Positions 5,600-12,749 of a stretch of 13,816 nt of DNA are shown here, in pieces (the stretch's first letter is position 1; every line of letters begins with the position of its first letter). This DNA comes from Actinomycetota bacterium. Lineage in GTDB: Bacteria > Actinomycetota > Actinomycetes > S36-B12. A model generated the notes under the pieces. It was not told where the DNA came from and ran no database searches. It saw only the letters and a program-made list of their open reading frames with translations. Where the stretch lies: positions 1-13,816 of the forward strand of contig JAQCBM010000020.1 in the NCBI GenBank assembly GCA_027729865.1, in the 5' to 3' direction. The position numbers were made by a program, and so were the translations under genes.

Positions 5600-6559
5600 C
5601 TACTTCTTCTTGCGCTTACTGCGCGGGGCTTTTTTCGGCTGCACACGGTTTACCGACGCTGTGTCGGGAACTTCCTCGCCTGCGTCCGTCTCAGTTACTG
5701 CGGTGCCGCCTTTGCGCGCCGCCTTACGCGCCGCCTTCTCCTTCTTTCGTGCTTCATGCGCTTCGAAAGCCGGGGTTCCTGGCTGCGGGTTGTTGCGAAT
5801 CACGTAGAACTGTTGACCCATCGACCATAGGTTCGTGGTGAACCAGTAGATGAGCACACCGATCGGAAAGTTGACGCCACCAATAGCGAAAACCAGCGGG
5901 AACACGTACAGCAAGATCTTCTGCTGACGCACCATCGGGTTATCGGGCGCGGTGTTCTTTACAATGAGTTGACGCTGCGTCAAGAACGTGGTGGAGCTCA
6001 TTGCAACGATCAAGATCGCCGCGAGAATCCGCACCGTGAGGGCACTTGTACCTGTCTCAGTCTCCACCTCGCTGGCCAACCAGAACGTGGCCCACAAGGG
6101 AACGTCGAAAATAGTTGCGTCGTGCGCGATGCCCACCAAGTCTTGATACTGAGGCCACGCGAAAACACCAATCGGCTGCTCTTGCGCAATGCCGTACTGC
6201 AGAACGCGGAATAGGCCGAAGAAGATTGGTGCCTGCAACAGAATTGGCAGGCAGGACGCCAGAGGATTCGTACCGGTTTCCCGGTACAGCTTCATCATCT
6301 CCTGTGATTGCCGCTCACGGTCGCCGGCGTACTTCTTCTGGATTTCCTTCATCTGTGGCTGGATGATTTGCAGGCCGCGCTGCGCCTTGATCTGCTTCAC
6401 GAACAGCGGGATGAGCAAAATGCGCATCAAGATGACGAGTCCGACGATGGACAGCGCCCATGTCCAACCAGATGTGGGATTCATGAACAAGCTCAAGAAT
6501 GTGTAGAACTGAACAAGCACCCAACTGACGGGAACGTCCAACAACTCCAAGATCGCCAT
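5600..6559 (-). CDS. yidC: Membrane protein insertase YidC (Oxa1 family)
   Basis: 319 aa, the Gram-positive/actinobacterial form without the large periplasmic domain of E. coli YidC. Hydrophobic segments lie around residues 11-26, 34-54 (with the groove arginine R46 in LVILMRILLIP), 103-121 (LPILLQAPIFFGLFRVL), 176-193 and 215-243 (ILLYVFPLVFAIGGVNFPIGVLIYWFTTN). The cytoplasmic hairpin between the first two conserved helices is QIIQPQMKEIQKKY. The C-terminus is a long Lys/Arg-rich tail (270-319, ending KRKKK), suited to contact ribosomes. It inserts membrane proteins alone or with SecYEG. It starts 3 nt after yidD; ATG 6559 begins MAILELLDVPVSWVLVQFY, as in relatives. Confidence 0.97.
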   Translation of the reverse strand: MAILELLDVPVSWVLVQFYTFLSLFMNPTSGWTWALSIVGLVILMRILLIPLFVKQIKAQRGLQIIQPQMKEIQKKYAGDRERQSQEMMKLYRETGTNPLASCLPILLQAPIFFGLFRVLQYGIAQEQPIGVFAWPQYQDLVGIAHDATIFDVPLWATFWLASEVETETGTSALTVRILAAILIVAMSSTTFLTQRQLIVKNTAPDNPMVRQQKILLYVFPLVFAIGGVNFPIGVLIYWFTTNLWSMGQQFYVIRNNPQPGTPAFEAHEARKKEKAARKAARKGGTAVTETDAGEEVPDTASVNRVQPKKAPRSKRKKK

Positions 6560-6562
6560 GGG

Positions 6563-6913
6563 TTATGCCGTTCTCCGTTCAGGTTCTCGCCGAGTCGTGC
6601 CGTCGGGACGAATATCGGGAAGCCACCGACCTCGTTCAGGTACCGGGTCCAAGCCACCCTTATTCCACGGGTTGCACCGTAGTAGACGCCAGAGCGCCAA
6701 GACTAAGCCCTTGGCTGATCCGTGCACCGCGATTGATGTGTAACCGTACGCAGAACAGCTGGGGTGGAAACGACAACTGGGCGGCAGCAGGGGCGAGATC
6801 GCCCACTGGTACGCCCGAATCAGTCCCAGGAGAACAAGGCGTAGGACGTACCCGAGTGAGAGGTCCCACACCCACAGCACACCGCGCCCTACGGCCTTGA
6901 GTGAATCCGTCAT
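6563..6913 (-). CDS. yidD: Membrane protein insertion efficiency factor YidD
   Basis: 116 aa. It carries the YidD signature YQWAISPLLPPSCRFHPSCSAYGYTSIAVHG (~35-65) with the cysteines C47 and C53, followed by GLVLALWRLLRCNPWNKGGLDPVP (~69-92). YidD is a small membrane-associated protein that helps YidC insert proteins. The N-terminal ~20 residues are longer than in many homologues, and a hydrophobic stretch at 20-40 may lie along the membrane. ATG 6913 overlaps the rnpA stop (ATGA), which decides this start; the frame is open further up to 7279, but only as a shadow of rnpA. The yidC start follows after 3 nt. Confidence 0.96.
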   Translation of the reverse strand: MTDSLKAVGRGVLWVWDLSLGYVLRLVLLGLIRAYQWAISPLLPPSCRFHPSCSAYGYTSIAVHGSAKGLVLALWRLLRCNPWNKGGLDPVPERGRWLPDIRPDGTTRREPERRTA

Positions 6914-7272
6914 GGCCGCTGGGATTCCCAGCGTTGGATGATCGTGCGCACACCCTCGCGAACGTCTTCCGCCACGGACGTTGACCCAGCCGCAGCGGGC
7001 AACGCCCGAACCACCCAGCAGGATCCCGTTGGTTGTTCGGGTGGCAGTTGTTCGGTCACCAACGCAGCAATCGTGTGCCGGATCTGGCGGGCTACTCGAT
7101 GTCGAGCCACTGAACCACCCACAGCCTTGTTCACGGTCACGCCGATCCGCGGAACGTCGCCACCGGACACCAGGCCATAAACAATCACCGTCGGCGTGAC
7201 CACCTTGCTTCCCGAGCGAATGGTTCGCCTGAAGTCGTCGGGCCGAGTGAGCCGATGCTGACGCGGGAGCAT
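6910..7272 (-). CDS. rnpA: Ribonuclease P protein component
   Basis: 120 aa, the usual size. RnpA assists the catalytic RNA of RNase P in removing tRNA 5' leaders. It begins MLPRQHRLTRPDDFRRTIRSG, the standard N-terminus. The RNR box reads GVTVNKAVGGSVARHRVARQIRH, with His in place of Asn in RNRVKR, which is common in actinobacteria. The start ATG 7272 has a perfect AGGAGG 8 nt upstream. The frame is open far upstream (to 7614) across rpmH, but this SD and the homology pattern fix the start. It overlaps yidD by 4 nt and lies 89 nt after rpmH, the classic rpmH-rnpA pair. Confidence 0.96.
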   Translation of the reverse strand: MLPRQHRLTRPDDFRRTIRSGSKVVTPTVIVYGLVSGGDVPRIGVTVNKAVGGSVARHRVARQIRHTIAALVTEQLPPEQPTGSCWVVRALPAAAGSTSVAEDVREGVRTIIQRWESQRP

Positions 7273-7361
7273 GGGACAAGCCTCCTGCATCGCGGCAGAA
7301 AAGAGCGAACGAGGTGGTACGACCAGCTGAGCCGGTGGGACTTGCGAGGAGGGCCGAGAAG

Positions 7362-7496
7362 TTAGGCGGAGATGCGCTCGCGGCCCTTGGCGCGACGGTT
7401 CGCGAGGATCGCGCGTCCGGCCCGGGTCCGCATCCGAGCCCGGAAACCGTGCTTGCGTGCCCGACGCCGGTTGTTGGGCTGGAACGTGCGCTTCAT
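7362..7496 (-). CDS. rpmH: 50S ribosomal protein L34
   Basis: 44 aa: MKRTFQPNNRRRARKHGF, then RARMRTRAGRAILANRRAKGR, ending RISA. This is textbook L34, a highly basic protein of the large ribosomal subunit. AGGAG lies 7 nt before the ATG. It is the first gene of the minus-strand run (rpmH-rnpA-yidD-yidC-jag-rsmG), divergent from dnaA. The 89 bp between it and rnpA show no convincing terminator, so rnpA is probably read through. Confidence 0.98.
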   Translation of the reverse strand: MKRTFQPNNRRRARKHGFRARMRTRAGRAILANRRAKGRERISA

Positions 7497-7529
7497 CTGG
7501 AAACTCCTGGGGACTGCGGCCTGAATCTT

Positions 7530-7562
7530 CTGCCCTCACACGGACCGTGCGTGACAGGGCAG
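7530..7562 (-). other. Hairpin in the rpmH leader
   Basis: A 33-bp dyad: CTGCCCT (7530-7536) pairs with AGGGCAG (7556-7562), then a 2x2 internal mismatch, then CACG (7539-7542) with CGTG (7550-7553). It lies 34 bp before the rpmH start, right where the transcript from the predicted promoter would begin. No T-run follows on either strand, so a plain terminator is unlikely. Confidence 0.5.
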
Positions 7563-7565
7563 CCA

Positions 7566-7595
7566 AGAGTAAGGGCAGCACCGAGAATGGGTCAA
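7566..7595 (-). promoter_or_regulatory. Candidate promoter of rpmH
   Basis: Minus strand: -35 TTGACC (7595 to 7590), 18-bp spacer, -10 TACTCT (7571 to 7566). This fits the principal sigma factor. The start of transcription would be near 7559, giving a leader of about 60 nt that contains the hairpin at 7530-7562. Assigned by pattern only. Confidence 0.5.
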
Positions 7596-7643
7596 ACCGG
7601 GGTGACCGCGCCACATCTCGATCAGAAAATCTTCGCTCCCATC

Positions 7644-7672
7644 TTGTGTATCCACACCCGGGTCGCTAGTGT
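7644..7672 (+). promoter_or_regulatory. Candidate promoter of dnaA
   Basis: Plus strand: -35 TTGTGT (7644-7649), 17-bp spacer, -10 TAGTGT (7667-7672). Transcription would begin near 7679, giving a ~64-nt leader. A DnaA-box-like sequence overlaps the -35/spacer and two more lie in the leader, which suggests that DnaA represses its own promoter. Pattern only. Confidence 0.45.
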
Positions 7673-7713
7673 GACGTTTCCGCTTCCACACCTGTGGATA
7701 ACCGTGTGGACAA
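7648..7713. promoter_or_regulatory. DnaA boxes in the dnaA promoter region
   Basis: Three boxes: GTATCCACA at 7648-7656 (plus orientation, one mismatch to TTATCCACA), TGTGGATAA at 7693-7701 (minus orientation, perfect) and TGTGGACAA at 7705-7713 (minus orientation, TTGTCCACA, the form favoured in high-GC actinobacteria). The last two start 12 bp apart, about one helical turn. The site at 7693 is the only perfect consensus box I found in the whole window. Role: autoregulation of dnaA and perhaps part of the origin. Confidence 0.8.
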
Positions 7714-7742
7714 ATTGCTGACGAACGGGGAGGCTGTGCGGC

Positions 7743-9200
7743 GTGGCTGAGGAAAACGAGCTTGCCCCCTACTGGGAGGCGGCATTAGCCAGCCTGACCG
7801 AGGAGCAACTCCCAGCCCAGCAGCGGGCCTTCGTCACCTTGACCCAGCCATTGGGCCTGATCGGCGACACCGCGCTCGTCGCCGCGCCGAACGAATTCAC
7901 CAAAGATGTCCTGGAAACCCGATTGCGGCCGATTGTGGTGGAGGCGCTCACCGCGACGATCGGGCAGGAGGTGCGGCTCGCTGTCACCGTGGATCCATCG
8001 ATCACGCCCGCTGTGGACGACGTCACGACCGACGAAATGGCCGATGCCACCTACGCCGATGAACCACCCACCTCACCGCAAGCCCCTGCTGCGCCGTGGG
8101 ATGCCACCAGCCGTCCCGCCGATAGTCGGCCGGGTACCGGTTCCCCGGACACTCGCTCCGGTGATGGACGCCTGAACGACAAGTACATCTTCGACACCTT
8201 CGTGATCGGCTCGAGTAACCGTTTCGCTCATGCAGCTGCTGTCGCGGTGGCCGAGCAACCCGCACGTGCGTACAACCCACTTTTCATCTACGGCGGCTCC
8301 GGTCTTGGTAAGACCCACCTGCTCCACGCCATAGGCCACTACACGCGCACCCTTTACAAGGGCACCCACGTACGCTACGTAAGTTCGGAGGAATTCACCA
8401 ACGAATTCATCAACTCGATTCGTGACGACAAGGCTGCCACCTTCCAGCGTCGCTATCGGGAAACCGACGTCCTACTCGTCGACGACATCCAGTTCCTCAG
8501 CGGAAAAGTCCAGACTCAGGAAGAGTTTTTCCATACTTTCAATACCCTCCACAACGCCAATAAGCAGATCGTTATCACCTCGGATCTACCACCGAAGCAG
8601 TTACAGGAATTCGAGGATCGAATGCGTTCGAGGTTCGAGTGGGGCCTGATCACCGACATCCAGCCACCGGACCTTGAAACACGTATCGCCATTCTTCGGA
8701 AAAAGACCAAACACGAGCGGTTAGTAGCGCCTCCGGAGGTTTTGGAATACATCGCTTCGAAGATCAGCACCAACATCCGTGAGCTTGAGGGTGCCTTGAT
8801 TCGAGTGACGGCCTTCGCATCCCTCAACCGTCAACCGGTGGACCTCACGATCACCGAGATCGTGTTGAAGGACCTTTTGCCTTCGGAAACCGGACCGGAG
8901 ATCACCGCAGCCCAGATCATGGGTGCCACGGCGCAGTACTTCGGTGTCACGGTGGAGGATCTGTGCGGTGCCAGCCGCTCGCGGGTTCTGGTGACGGCCC
9001 GACAAATTGCGATGTACCTCTGCCGGGAGTTGACAGACTTGTCCTTGCCGAAGATCGGGCAGGCCTTCGGTGGTCGTGACCATACGACGGTTATGCACGC
9101 CGATAGAAAGATCCGGCAACTCATGGCCGAGCGTCGCTCCTTGTTCAACCAGGTAACCGACCTGACCAGCCGCATCAAGTCCCAACCTCGGCCGGCGTAA
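7743..9200 (+). CDS. dnaA: Chromosomal replication initiator DnaA
   Basis: 485 aa. Domain I is residues 1-~85 (LAPYWEAALASL ... NEFTKDVLETRL). Domain II is a short Pro/Asp-rich linker (~86-144). Domain III (AAA+) starts at LNDKYIFDTFVIGSSNRFA, with Walker A GGSGLGKT (184-191), Walker B VLLVDDIQF (243-251), sensor 1 VITSDLPPKQL (277-287), the arginine region RMRSRFEWGL and sensor 2 IRELEGALIRV (345-355). Domain IV has ASRSRVLVTARQIAMYLCREL and the DNA-binding signature LPKIGQAFGGRDHTTVMHADRKI (435-457). It binds the boxes at oriC and melts the origin in the ATP form. The GTG start has GGGGAGG 9 nt upstream. Confidence 0.99.
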   Translation: MAEENELAPYWEAALASLTEEQLPAQQRAFVTLTQPLGLIGDTALVAAPNEFTKDVLETRLRPIVVEALTATIGQEVRLAVTVDPSITPAVDDVTTDEMADATYADEPPTSPQAPAAPWDATSRPADSRPGTGSPDTRSGDGRLNDKYIFDTFVIGSSNRFAHAAAVAVAEQPARAYNPLFIYGGSGLGKTHLLHAIGHYTRTLYKGTHVRYVSSEEFTNEFINSIRDDKAATFQRRYRETDVLLVDDIQFLSGKVQTQEEFFHTFNTLHNANKQIVITSDLPPKQLQEFEDRMRSRFEWGLITDIQPPDLETRIAILRKKTKHERLVAPPEVLEYIASKISTNIRELEGALIRVTAFASLNRQPVDLTITEIVLKDLLPSETGPEITAAQIMGATAQYFGVTVEDLCGASRSRVLVTARQIAMYLCRELTDLSLPKIGQAFGGRDHTTVMHADRKIRQLMAERRSLFNQVTDLTSRIKSQPRPA

Positions 9201-9284
9201 TGATCCTCCCTCCCCGCTGTTCACACTCACAACATCGATCCCACGTGGCTCGTGTGGCACAACTATCCCCACCTTCTCCCCAAC

Positions 9285-9318
9285 TGTGGATCACACCTGT
9301 GTATAAACATGTGAATAA
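9285..9318 (-). promoter_or_regulatory. DnaA boxes, cluster 1, with AT-rich segment
   Basis: TGTGGATCA (9285-9293), TGTGTATAA (9298-9306) and TGTGAATAA (9310-9318), each one mismatch from TGTGGATAA. Starts are 13 and 12 bp apart, so they face nearly the same side of the helix. The last two make up the AT-rich segment of oriC. Confidence 0.7.
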
Positions 9319-9366
9319 CTTACGTCGAGGTGTCCGATTTGCGCGAAACGTTCGGCTATCCCCACC

Positions 9367-9386
9367 TGTGGATGACATGTGGACAG
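9367..9386 (-). promoter_or_regulatory. DnaA boxes, cluster 2
   Basis: TGTGGATGA (9367-9375, one mismatch) and TGTGGACAG (9378-9386, one mismatch from the TTGTCCACA form), starts 11 bp apart. The weak copy CTATCCCCA (9356-9364) lies just before, in the opposite direction. Confidence 0.65.
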
Positions 9387-9421
9387 AAATCTGTGCCTAC
9401 CCCATGCAACAGACCAGCCGC

Positions 9422-9430
9422 TGTGGACAT
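9422..9430 (-). promoter_or_regulatory. DnaA box-like site
   Basis: TGTGGACAT, one mismatch from the complement of TTGTCCACA. It stands alone, 36 bp after cluster 2. Confidence 0.5.
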
Positions 9431-9557
9431 CCGCTCCGCTCCTGTGCACAGACCAAACACGCACCGACGTCGTCCCCAACCATCCACCACAATCCCGGTT
9501 CTGGCCACACACACTCTCCACAGACACACATCACGGGTTTACGGGTAATCAGGGCCC

Positions 9558-9575
9558 TCATCCACACTTTCCACA
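9558..9575 (+). promoter_or_regulatory. DnaA boxes, right-hand pair
   Basis: TCATCCACA (9558-9566, one mismatch) directly abuts CTTTCCACA (9567-9575, two mismatches), both in the plus orientation, opposite to clusters 1 and 2. Confidence 0.55.
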
Positions 9576-9639
9576 CCACCGATGACGATGAGTACATACA
9601 TAGATCCATGAATCCTCACACCAACAACGACACGGCCAC

Positions 9640-9648
9640 TGTGGACGA
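9640..9648 (-). promoter_or_regulatory. DnaA box-like site near dnaN
   Basis: TGTGGACGA, one mismatch from the complement of TTGTCCACA, 88 bp before the dnaN start. It could link DnaA to dnaN expression. Confidence 0.4.
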
Positions 9649-9735
9649 CTCCCGTACTGTCAGCACTCGTGGGAGCAGTCCCAGTGTTAAGGGCTCCACC
9701 CATCTGAAGACAACGAAGTACAAGGGAGGACACGA

Positions 9736-10854
9736 GTGAAGATCCGAGTTGAACGCGATTCACTCGCCGACGCCGTTGCCTGGTCTGCTCGAACATTGCC
9801 CAACCGACCGAGCTTGCCGGTCCTTGCTGGATTGGTCGTGGAAGCCTCCGGCGACACTGTCTCCTTGAGTGGTTTCGATTATGAAGTCTCCACCCGCGCC
9901 ACCCTCGATGCAGACATCGACGCAGCTGGTAAAGCTCTGGTGTCTGGCCGATTGCTCTCCGACATCGCTCGCTCACTTCCCGCACAACCAGTGATCATTG
10001 CGCTTGAAGGCAATCGCGTAATGATCACGTGCGGGCGATCGTCCTTCACCTTGCCGACCTTGCCGTTGGAGGATTACCCGGCGTTACCGCAGATGCCCGA
10101 GAGTAGTGGCACGGTTGATGCTGGTCTTTTCGGCAATGCCGTCACACAAGTAGCTATCGCAGCTGGACGTGATGACACTCTCCCCACACTCACCGGTATT
10201 CGCGTGGAAGTTGATGGCTCATCAATAGTGCTCGCGGCCACTGATCGTTACCGTCTCGCCGTTCGTGAAATTGAGTGGGCTCCAGTCGATTCCAAGATCC
10301 ATGCCGAGTTGTTGGTGCCAGCGAAGACCCTGGCCGATACCGCAAAGTCATTGAGTGGTGGATCGAGTGTGTCGCTGTCGTTGCCACCCGAGGGTGAACG
10401 TCTCATGGGCTTCGAAGGTGACAACCGTCGCACCACAACGCGATTGCTTGACGGGGAGTTCCCGAAGTATCGATCTTTGTTGCCTAACGAATCTTCTACG
10501 CACGCGACTGTTGATACGGCAGCGCTGATCGAAGCTGTGAAACGAGTAGCCCTTGTTGCCGAACGCAACACACCAGTGCGCTTAACGTTCGCGGATTCAG
10601 AGGTTGCCTTGCGCGCTGGTGCCGGCGACGACGCACAAGCTGAGGAGTCACTCGAGGCAGCAATCGAAGGTGACAACATCGAGATCGCCTTCAATCCGGG
10701 TTACCTACTCGACGGCCTGGCTGCGATTGGTGCCCCGCAAGCGCAGTTCGCGTTCACCCAGGCAACTCGTCCGGCGGTGATGGTGGGTGTCAACGACGAC
10801 GGCCCGATGCGTGACTATCAGTACTTGTTGATGCCCGTTCGTCTCACCGGCTGA
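9736..10854 (+). CDS. dnaN: DNA polymerase III beta subunit, sliding clamp
   Basis: 372 aa, the normal clamp length, three repeated clamp folds. It starts MKIRVERDSLADAVAWSARTLPNRPSLPVLAGLVVEA and has the middle-domain signature GRDDTLPTLTGIRVE, ATDRYRLAVRE, EFPKYRSLLP, and the C-terminal hallmark YLLMPVRL, where client proteins bind the hydrophobic pocket. It forms a ring dimer that holds polymerase on DNA. The GTG start has a strong GGGAGGA 5-6 nt upstream. recF starts 2 nt after its stop, so translation is coupled; gnd, found between them in mycobacteria, is absent. Confidence 0.99.
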   Translation: MKIRVERDSLADAVAWSARTLPNRPSLPVLAGLVVEASGDTVSLSGFDYEVSTRATLDADIDAAGKALVSGRLLSDIARSLPAQPVIIALEGNRVMITCGRSSFTLPTLPLEDYPALPQMPESSGTVDAGLFGNAVTQVAIAAGRDDTLPTLTGIRVEVDGSSIVLAATDRYRLAVREIEWAPVDSKIHAELLVPAKTLADTAKSLSGGSSVSLSLPPEGERLMGFEGDNRRTTTRLLDGEFPKYRSLLPNESSTHATVDTAALIEAVKRVALVAERNTPVRLTFADSEVALRAGAGDDAQAEESLEAAIEGDNIEIAFNPGYLLDGLAAIGAPQAQFAFTQATRPAVMVGVNDDGPMRDYQYLLMPVRLTG

Positions 10855-10856
10855 CC

Positions 10857-11984
10857 ATGTGGGTCCAGGCGCTGAGCCTGACGGATTTCCGTTCGTATGA
10901 ACAGGCGGACATGGAGTTCACCCCCGGGGTAACGGCGTTCATCGGCCTGAACGGGCAGGGAAAAACCAACATCGTCGAAGCAATCGCGTATTTGTCGACG
11001 TTGACTAGTCACCGCGTGTCTCAAGACGCGCCACTTGTCCGAGCGGGAACCGCCCACGCGGTGGTGCGAGCGAGGGTGTGCGAGGAAGACCGGTCCGTGA
11101 GTGTTGATCTGCAGATAAACCCTGGCGGTGCGAACAAAGTGCGGATCAATCGGGCAGCCGCCACGCGGGCACGCGACATCCTTGGGATTGTGCGGGCGAT
11201 TGTTTTTGCTCCTGAGGATTTGTCTTTGGTTCGCGGTGATCCGGGAGATCGTCGTCGTTTTCTCGATGACATGACCATTCAGCGTCATCCACGAGTTGCT
11301 GGGGTTCGTGCGGACTACGACAAGGTGCTACGTCAACGCAATGCATTACTGAAGTCCGCGGGAGGACGGGCATCATCAAGTATGCGGGAGACACTCAGTG
11401 CGTGGGATGAACAACTCATCGAGTTCGGAACCGACATCATCCGTAACCGACAGGACTTCATCGATGATGTGTCACCGCATGTTCACCAGGCGTATGAACG
11501 CATCGCCGGCGTTGCTCAGGTGAACATTCGTTACAAACCGTCATCTCCGATGTTGCAAGACGCCGTCAGTGGTCCCACCGCTTCACACGATGCCATTCAC
11601 GACGCGCTCTTAAGTGACTTGAATGCACGAGTAGATGATGAGTTTCGTCGGGGCGTCACACTCGTGGGTCCGCACCGCGATGAACTCGAACTTGAACTTG
11701 ATGGTTTTCCGGTCAAAGGCTATGCCTCGCACGGAGAGTCATGGTCGATGGCATTGGCACTACGACTCGGAGCAGCCGATGTGCTGCGCGCCGATGGCGT
11801 GGATCCGATCATCATTTTGGACGACGTGTTCGCTGAACTCGATCAGCAACGTCGTCGTCATTTGACGCAGATGGTGCATTCGTCCTCGCAAGTTTTCATC
11901 ACCGCAGCAGTGGAAGAAGATGTTCCGAAGGAACTCGACGGCGCGCGTTTCGCGGTGGTCAAGGGTCAGGTGAGTCGAGCATGA
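10857..11984 (+). CDS. recF: DNA replication and repair protein RecF
   Basis: 375 aa, SMC/ABC-like ATPase of gap repair that helps RecOR load RecA. It begins MWVQALSLTDFRSYEQADMEF; Walker A is GLNGQGKT (30-37), the ABC signature segment YASHGESWSMALALRLG, and Walker B IIILDDVFAELD (318-329), followed by QVFITAA. The middle helical arm (~165-245) is normal. The start is 2 nt after dnaN and has little ribosome site of its own, so it depends on coupling. Its stop overlaps the dciA start (ATGA). Confidence 0.98.
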   Translation: MWVQALSLTDFRSYEQADMEFTPGVTAFIGLNGQGKTNIVEAIAYLSTLTSHRVSQDAPLVRAGTAHAVVRARVCEEDRSVSVDLQINPGGANKVRINRAAATRARDILGIVRAIVFAPEDLSLVRGDPGDRRRFLDDMTIQRHPRVAGVRADYDKVLRQRNALLKSAGGRASSSMRETLSAWDEQLIEFGTDIIRNRQDFIDDVSPHVHQAYERIAGVAQVNIRYKPSSPMLQDAVSGPTASHDAIHDALLSDLNARVDDEFRRGVTLVGPHRDELELELDGFPVKGYASHGESWSMALALRLGAADVLRADGVDPIIILDDVFAELDQQRRRHLTQMVHSSSQVFITAAVEEDVPKELDGARFAVVKGQVSRA

Positions 11985-12469
11985 GCAACGACGTTCCTGA
12001 AGAAGTAGCCGACGACGAAGCTATGCGTGTTGCAGCACGCGCCCTCGGTCGAGCGCGGGCAAGTGGACAGAAGTCGAATCGCCGCAAGCAGCGCGGTAGT
12101 CGCTCAGGGTCATCCCGGGACCCGGAGTTGGTGGGTTCAGTGGTCGAAGACTTTCTGGCCGAACAAGGCTGGCAGGGATCAGCTGCGATGGCCCGGCTGG
12201 CCGAATCATGGGCGGATGTGGTCGGCGCGGAGGTGGCCGCCCATGTGACGGTGGAGTCCTGGACCGAGGGAGAACTGGTGCTACGGGCCGATTCCACCGC
12301 CTGGGCAACCCAGGTTCGGTTGCTCAGCGACTCCCTTCGGCGTCAAGTAGCGCAGGCCGTGGGGGAGGAGTTGGTAGGCACCATCACCGTGAAGGGTCCT
12401 GACGCCCCGTCCTGGCGTGCGGGCCCCAGGGTGGTCAAGGGCAGGGGGCCACGGGATACGTATGGCTGA
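11981..12469 (+). CDS. dciA: DUF721 protein, DciA-type replicative helicase operator
   Basis: 162 aa. The N-terminal ~50 residues are basic and disordered (GRARASGQKSNRRKQRGSR). The DUF721 domain follows (~50-140): VGSVVEDFLAEQGW, MARLAESWADVVGAEVAAHV, GELVLRADSTAWATQVRLLS, LRRQVAQAVG, which resembles a KH-like fold. In bacteria without DnaC or DnaI, DciA helps load and run the DnaB helicase; its place beside dnaA, dnaN, recF and gyrB supports this role. It overlaps recF by 4 nt. The symbol follows the family; older annotations give only 'DUF721 domain protein'. Confidence 0.9.
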   Translation: MSNDVPEEVADDEAMRVAARALGRARASGQKSNRRKQRGSRSGSSRDPELVGSVVEDFLAEQGWQGSAAMARLAESWADVVGAEVAAHVTVESWTEGELVLRADSTAWATQVRLLSDSLRRQVAQAVGEELVGTITVKGPDAPSWRAGPRVVKGRGPRDTYG

Positions 12470-12657
12470 TTCACGGAGTCAAGTGGCTCGGCTAGCGGGC
12501 TTGCTGGGTAGCCCCGATTTCCCGCCGACGTCTCCGCTGAGGGCGAAACCCCGATATTTAATAGCCCTATACGTGACCTAGGGGGCGATTCCCTCTACTC
12601 CACATTCTCGGCCCGATTCGGGGCAGGTCGTTGGTGCGGAATGTCCCACCCCGACGG

Positions 12658-12663
12658 TAGACT
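12658..12663 (+). promoter_or_regulatory. Candidate gyrB -10 element
   Basis: GGTAGACT contains TAGACT, a good actinobacterial -10 hexamer, 87 bp before the gyrB start. The best -35 (TTGGTG, 12631) would leave a 21-bp spacer, too long, so the -35 is weak or absent. A second AT-rich patch at 12553-12571 (gatatttaatagccctata) could hold another promoter. The rest of the 280-bp gap (12470-12749) shows no gene. Confidence 0.4.
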
Positions 12664-12665
12664 GA

Positions 12666-12694
12666 GCACTTGGCCCATACCGGGCCACGAGTGC
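12666..12694 (+). other. Hairpin at the 5' end of the gyrB leader
   Basis: TGGCCC (12671-12676) and GGGCCA (12682-12687) form a perfect 6-bp stem with loop atacc; outside it GCACT (12666-12670) pairs with AGTGC (12690-12694) across a 2-nt bulge. It lies just after the candidate -10, so the inner stem would be at the very 5' end of the mRNA. It could stabilise the transcript or be an operator. Confidence 0.5.
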
Positions 12695-12702
12695 TATTTC
12701 AT

Positions 12703-12732
12703 GGCGGTAAGTCCGCCCGTGTAAGTCCGCCC
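12703..12732 (+). repeat. Tandem 14-bp repeat and hairpin just before the gyrB ribosome site
   Basis: gtaagtccgccc occurs at 12707-12718 and 12721-12732 (14-bp period). GGCGG (12703-12707) can pair with CCGCC in the first copy (12713-12717) or in the second (12727-12731), so two alternative stems are possible directly upstream of the AAAGGAGG at 12736-12743. A seven-codon reading frame, ATG...TAA at 12701-12724, overlaps the repeat. Confidence 0.55.
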
Positions 12733-12749
12733 CGAAAAGGAGGCCGTAG

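Larger units (their letters stand above)
9201..9735. other. Origin of replication, oriC (dnaA-dnaN intergenic region)
   Basis: 535 bp without a gene, rich in TGTGGA/TCCACA words, between dnaA and dnaN, the standard actinobacterial oriC position. I count about ten DnaA-box-like 9-mers (given separately). Boxes between 9285 and 9430 mostly face left (TGTGGATAA-like) and the pair at 9558-9575 faces right. None matches TTATCCACA exactly. The most AT-rich stretch is 9298-9322 (tgtataaacatgtgaataac...), a candidate unwinding site; I did not find a clear DnaA-trio. A small hairpin, TGGGA gcag TCCCA (9670-9683), lies in the dnaN leader. No dnaN promoter could be named with confidence. Confidence 0.93.

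Noticed and set aside
4898..5830. Plus-strand open frame of 310 codons
   Set aside because: It is fully antisense to rsmG, jag and yidC, which are clear homologues; its protein is Leu/Arg/Gly-rich with no recognisable domain.
6910..7614. Long minus-strand frame (234 codons) that carries rnpA and runs through rpmH in another frame, as in the Thermus rpmH/rnpA overlap
   Set aside because: The perfect AGGAGG before ATG 7272 and the standard RnpA N-terminus MLPRQHRL fix the start; the upstream part has the composition of an rpmH shadow.
9443..9451. TGTGCACAG in oriC as a DnaA box
   Set aside because: Three mismatches to the consensus; it is just a short palindrome in TGTG-rich DNA.
9585..9612. 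GATGACGATGAG trinucleotides as a DnaA-trio unwinding element
   Set aside because: The polarity is wrong relative to the adjacent plus-oriented boxes at 9558-9575.
12490..12513. GGCTA...TAGCC inverted repeat after dciA as a terminator
   Set aside because: Only 5 bp with a 14-nt loop and no T-run.
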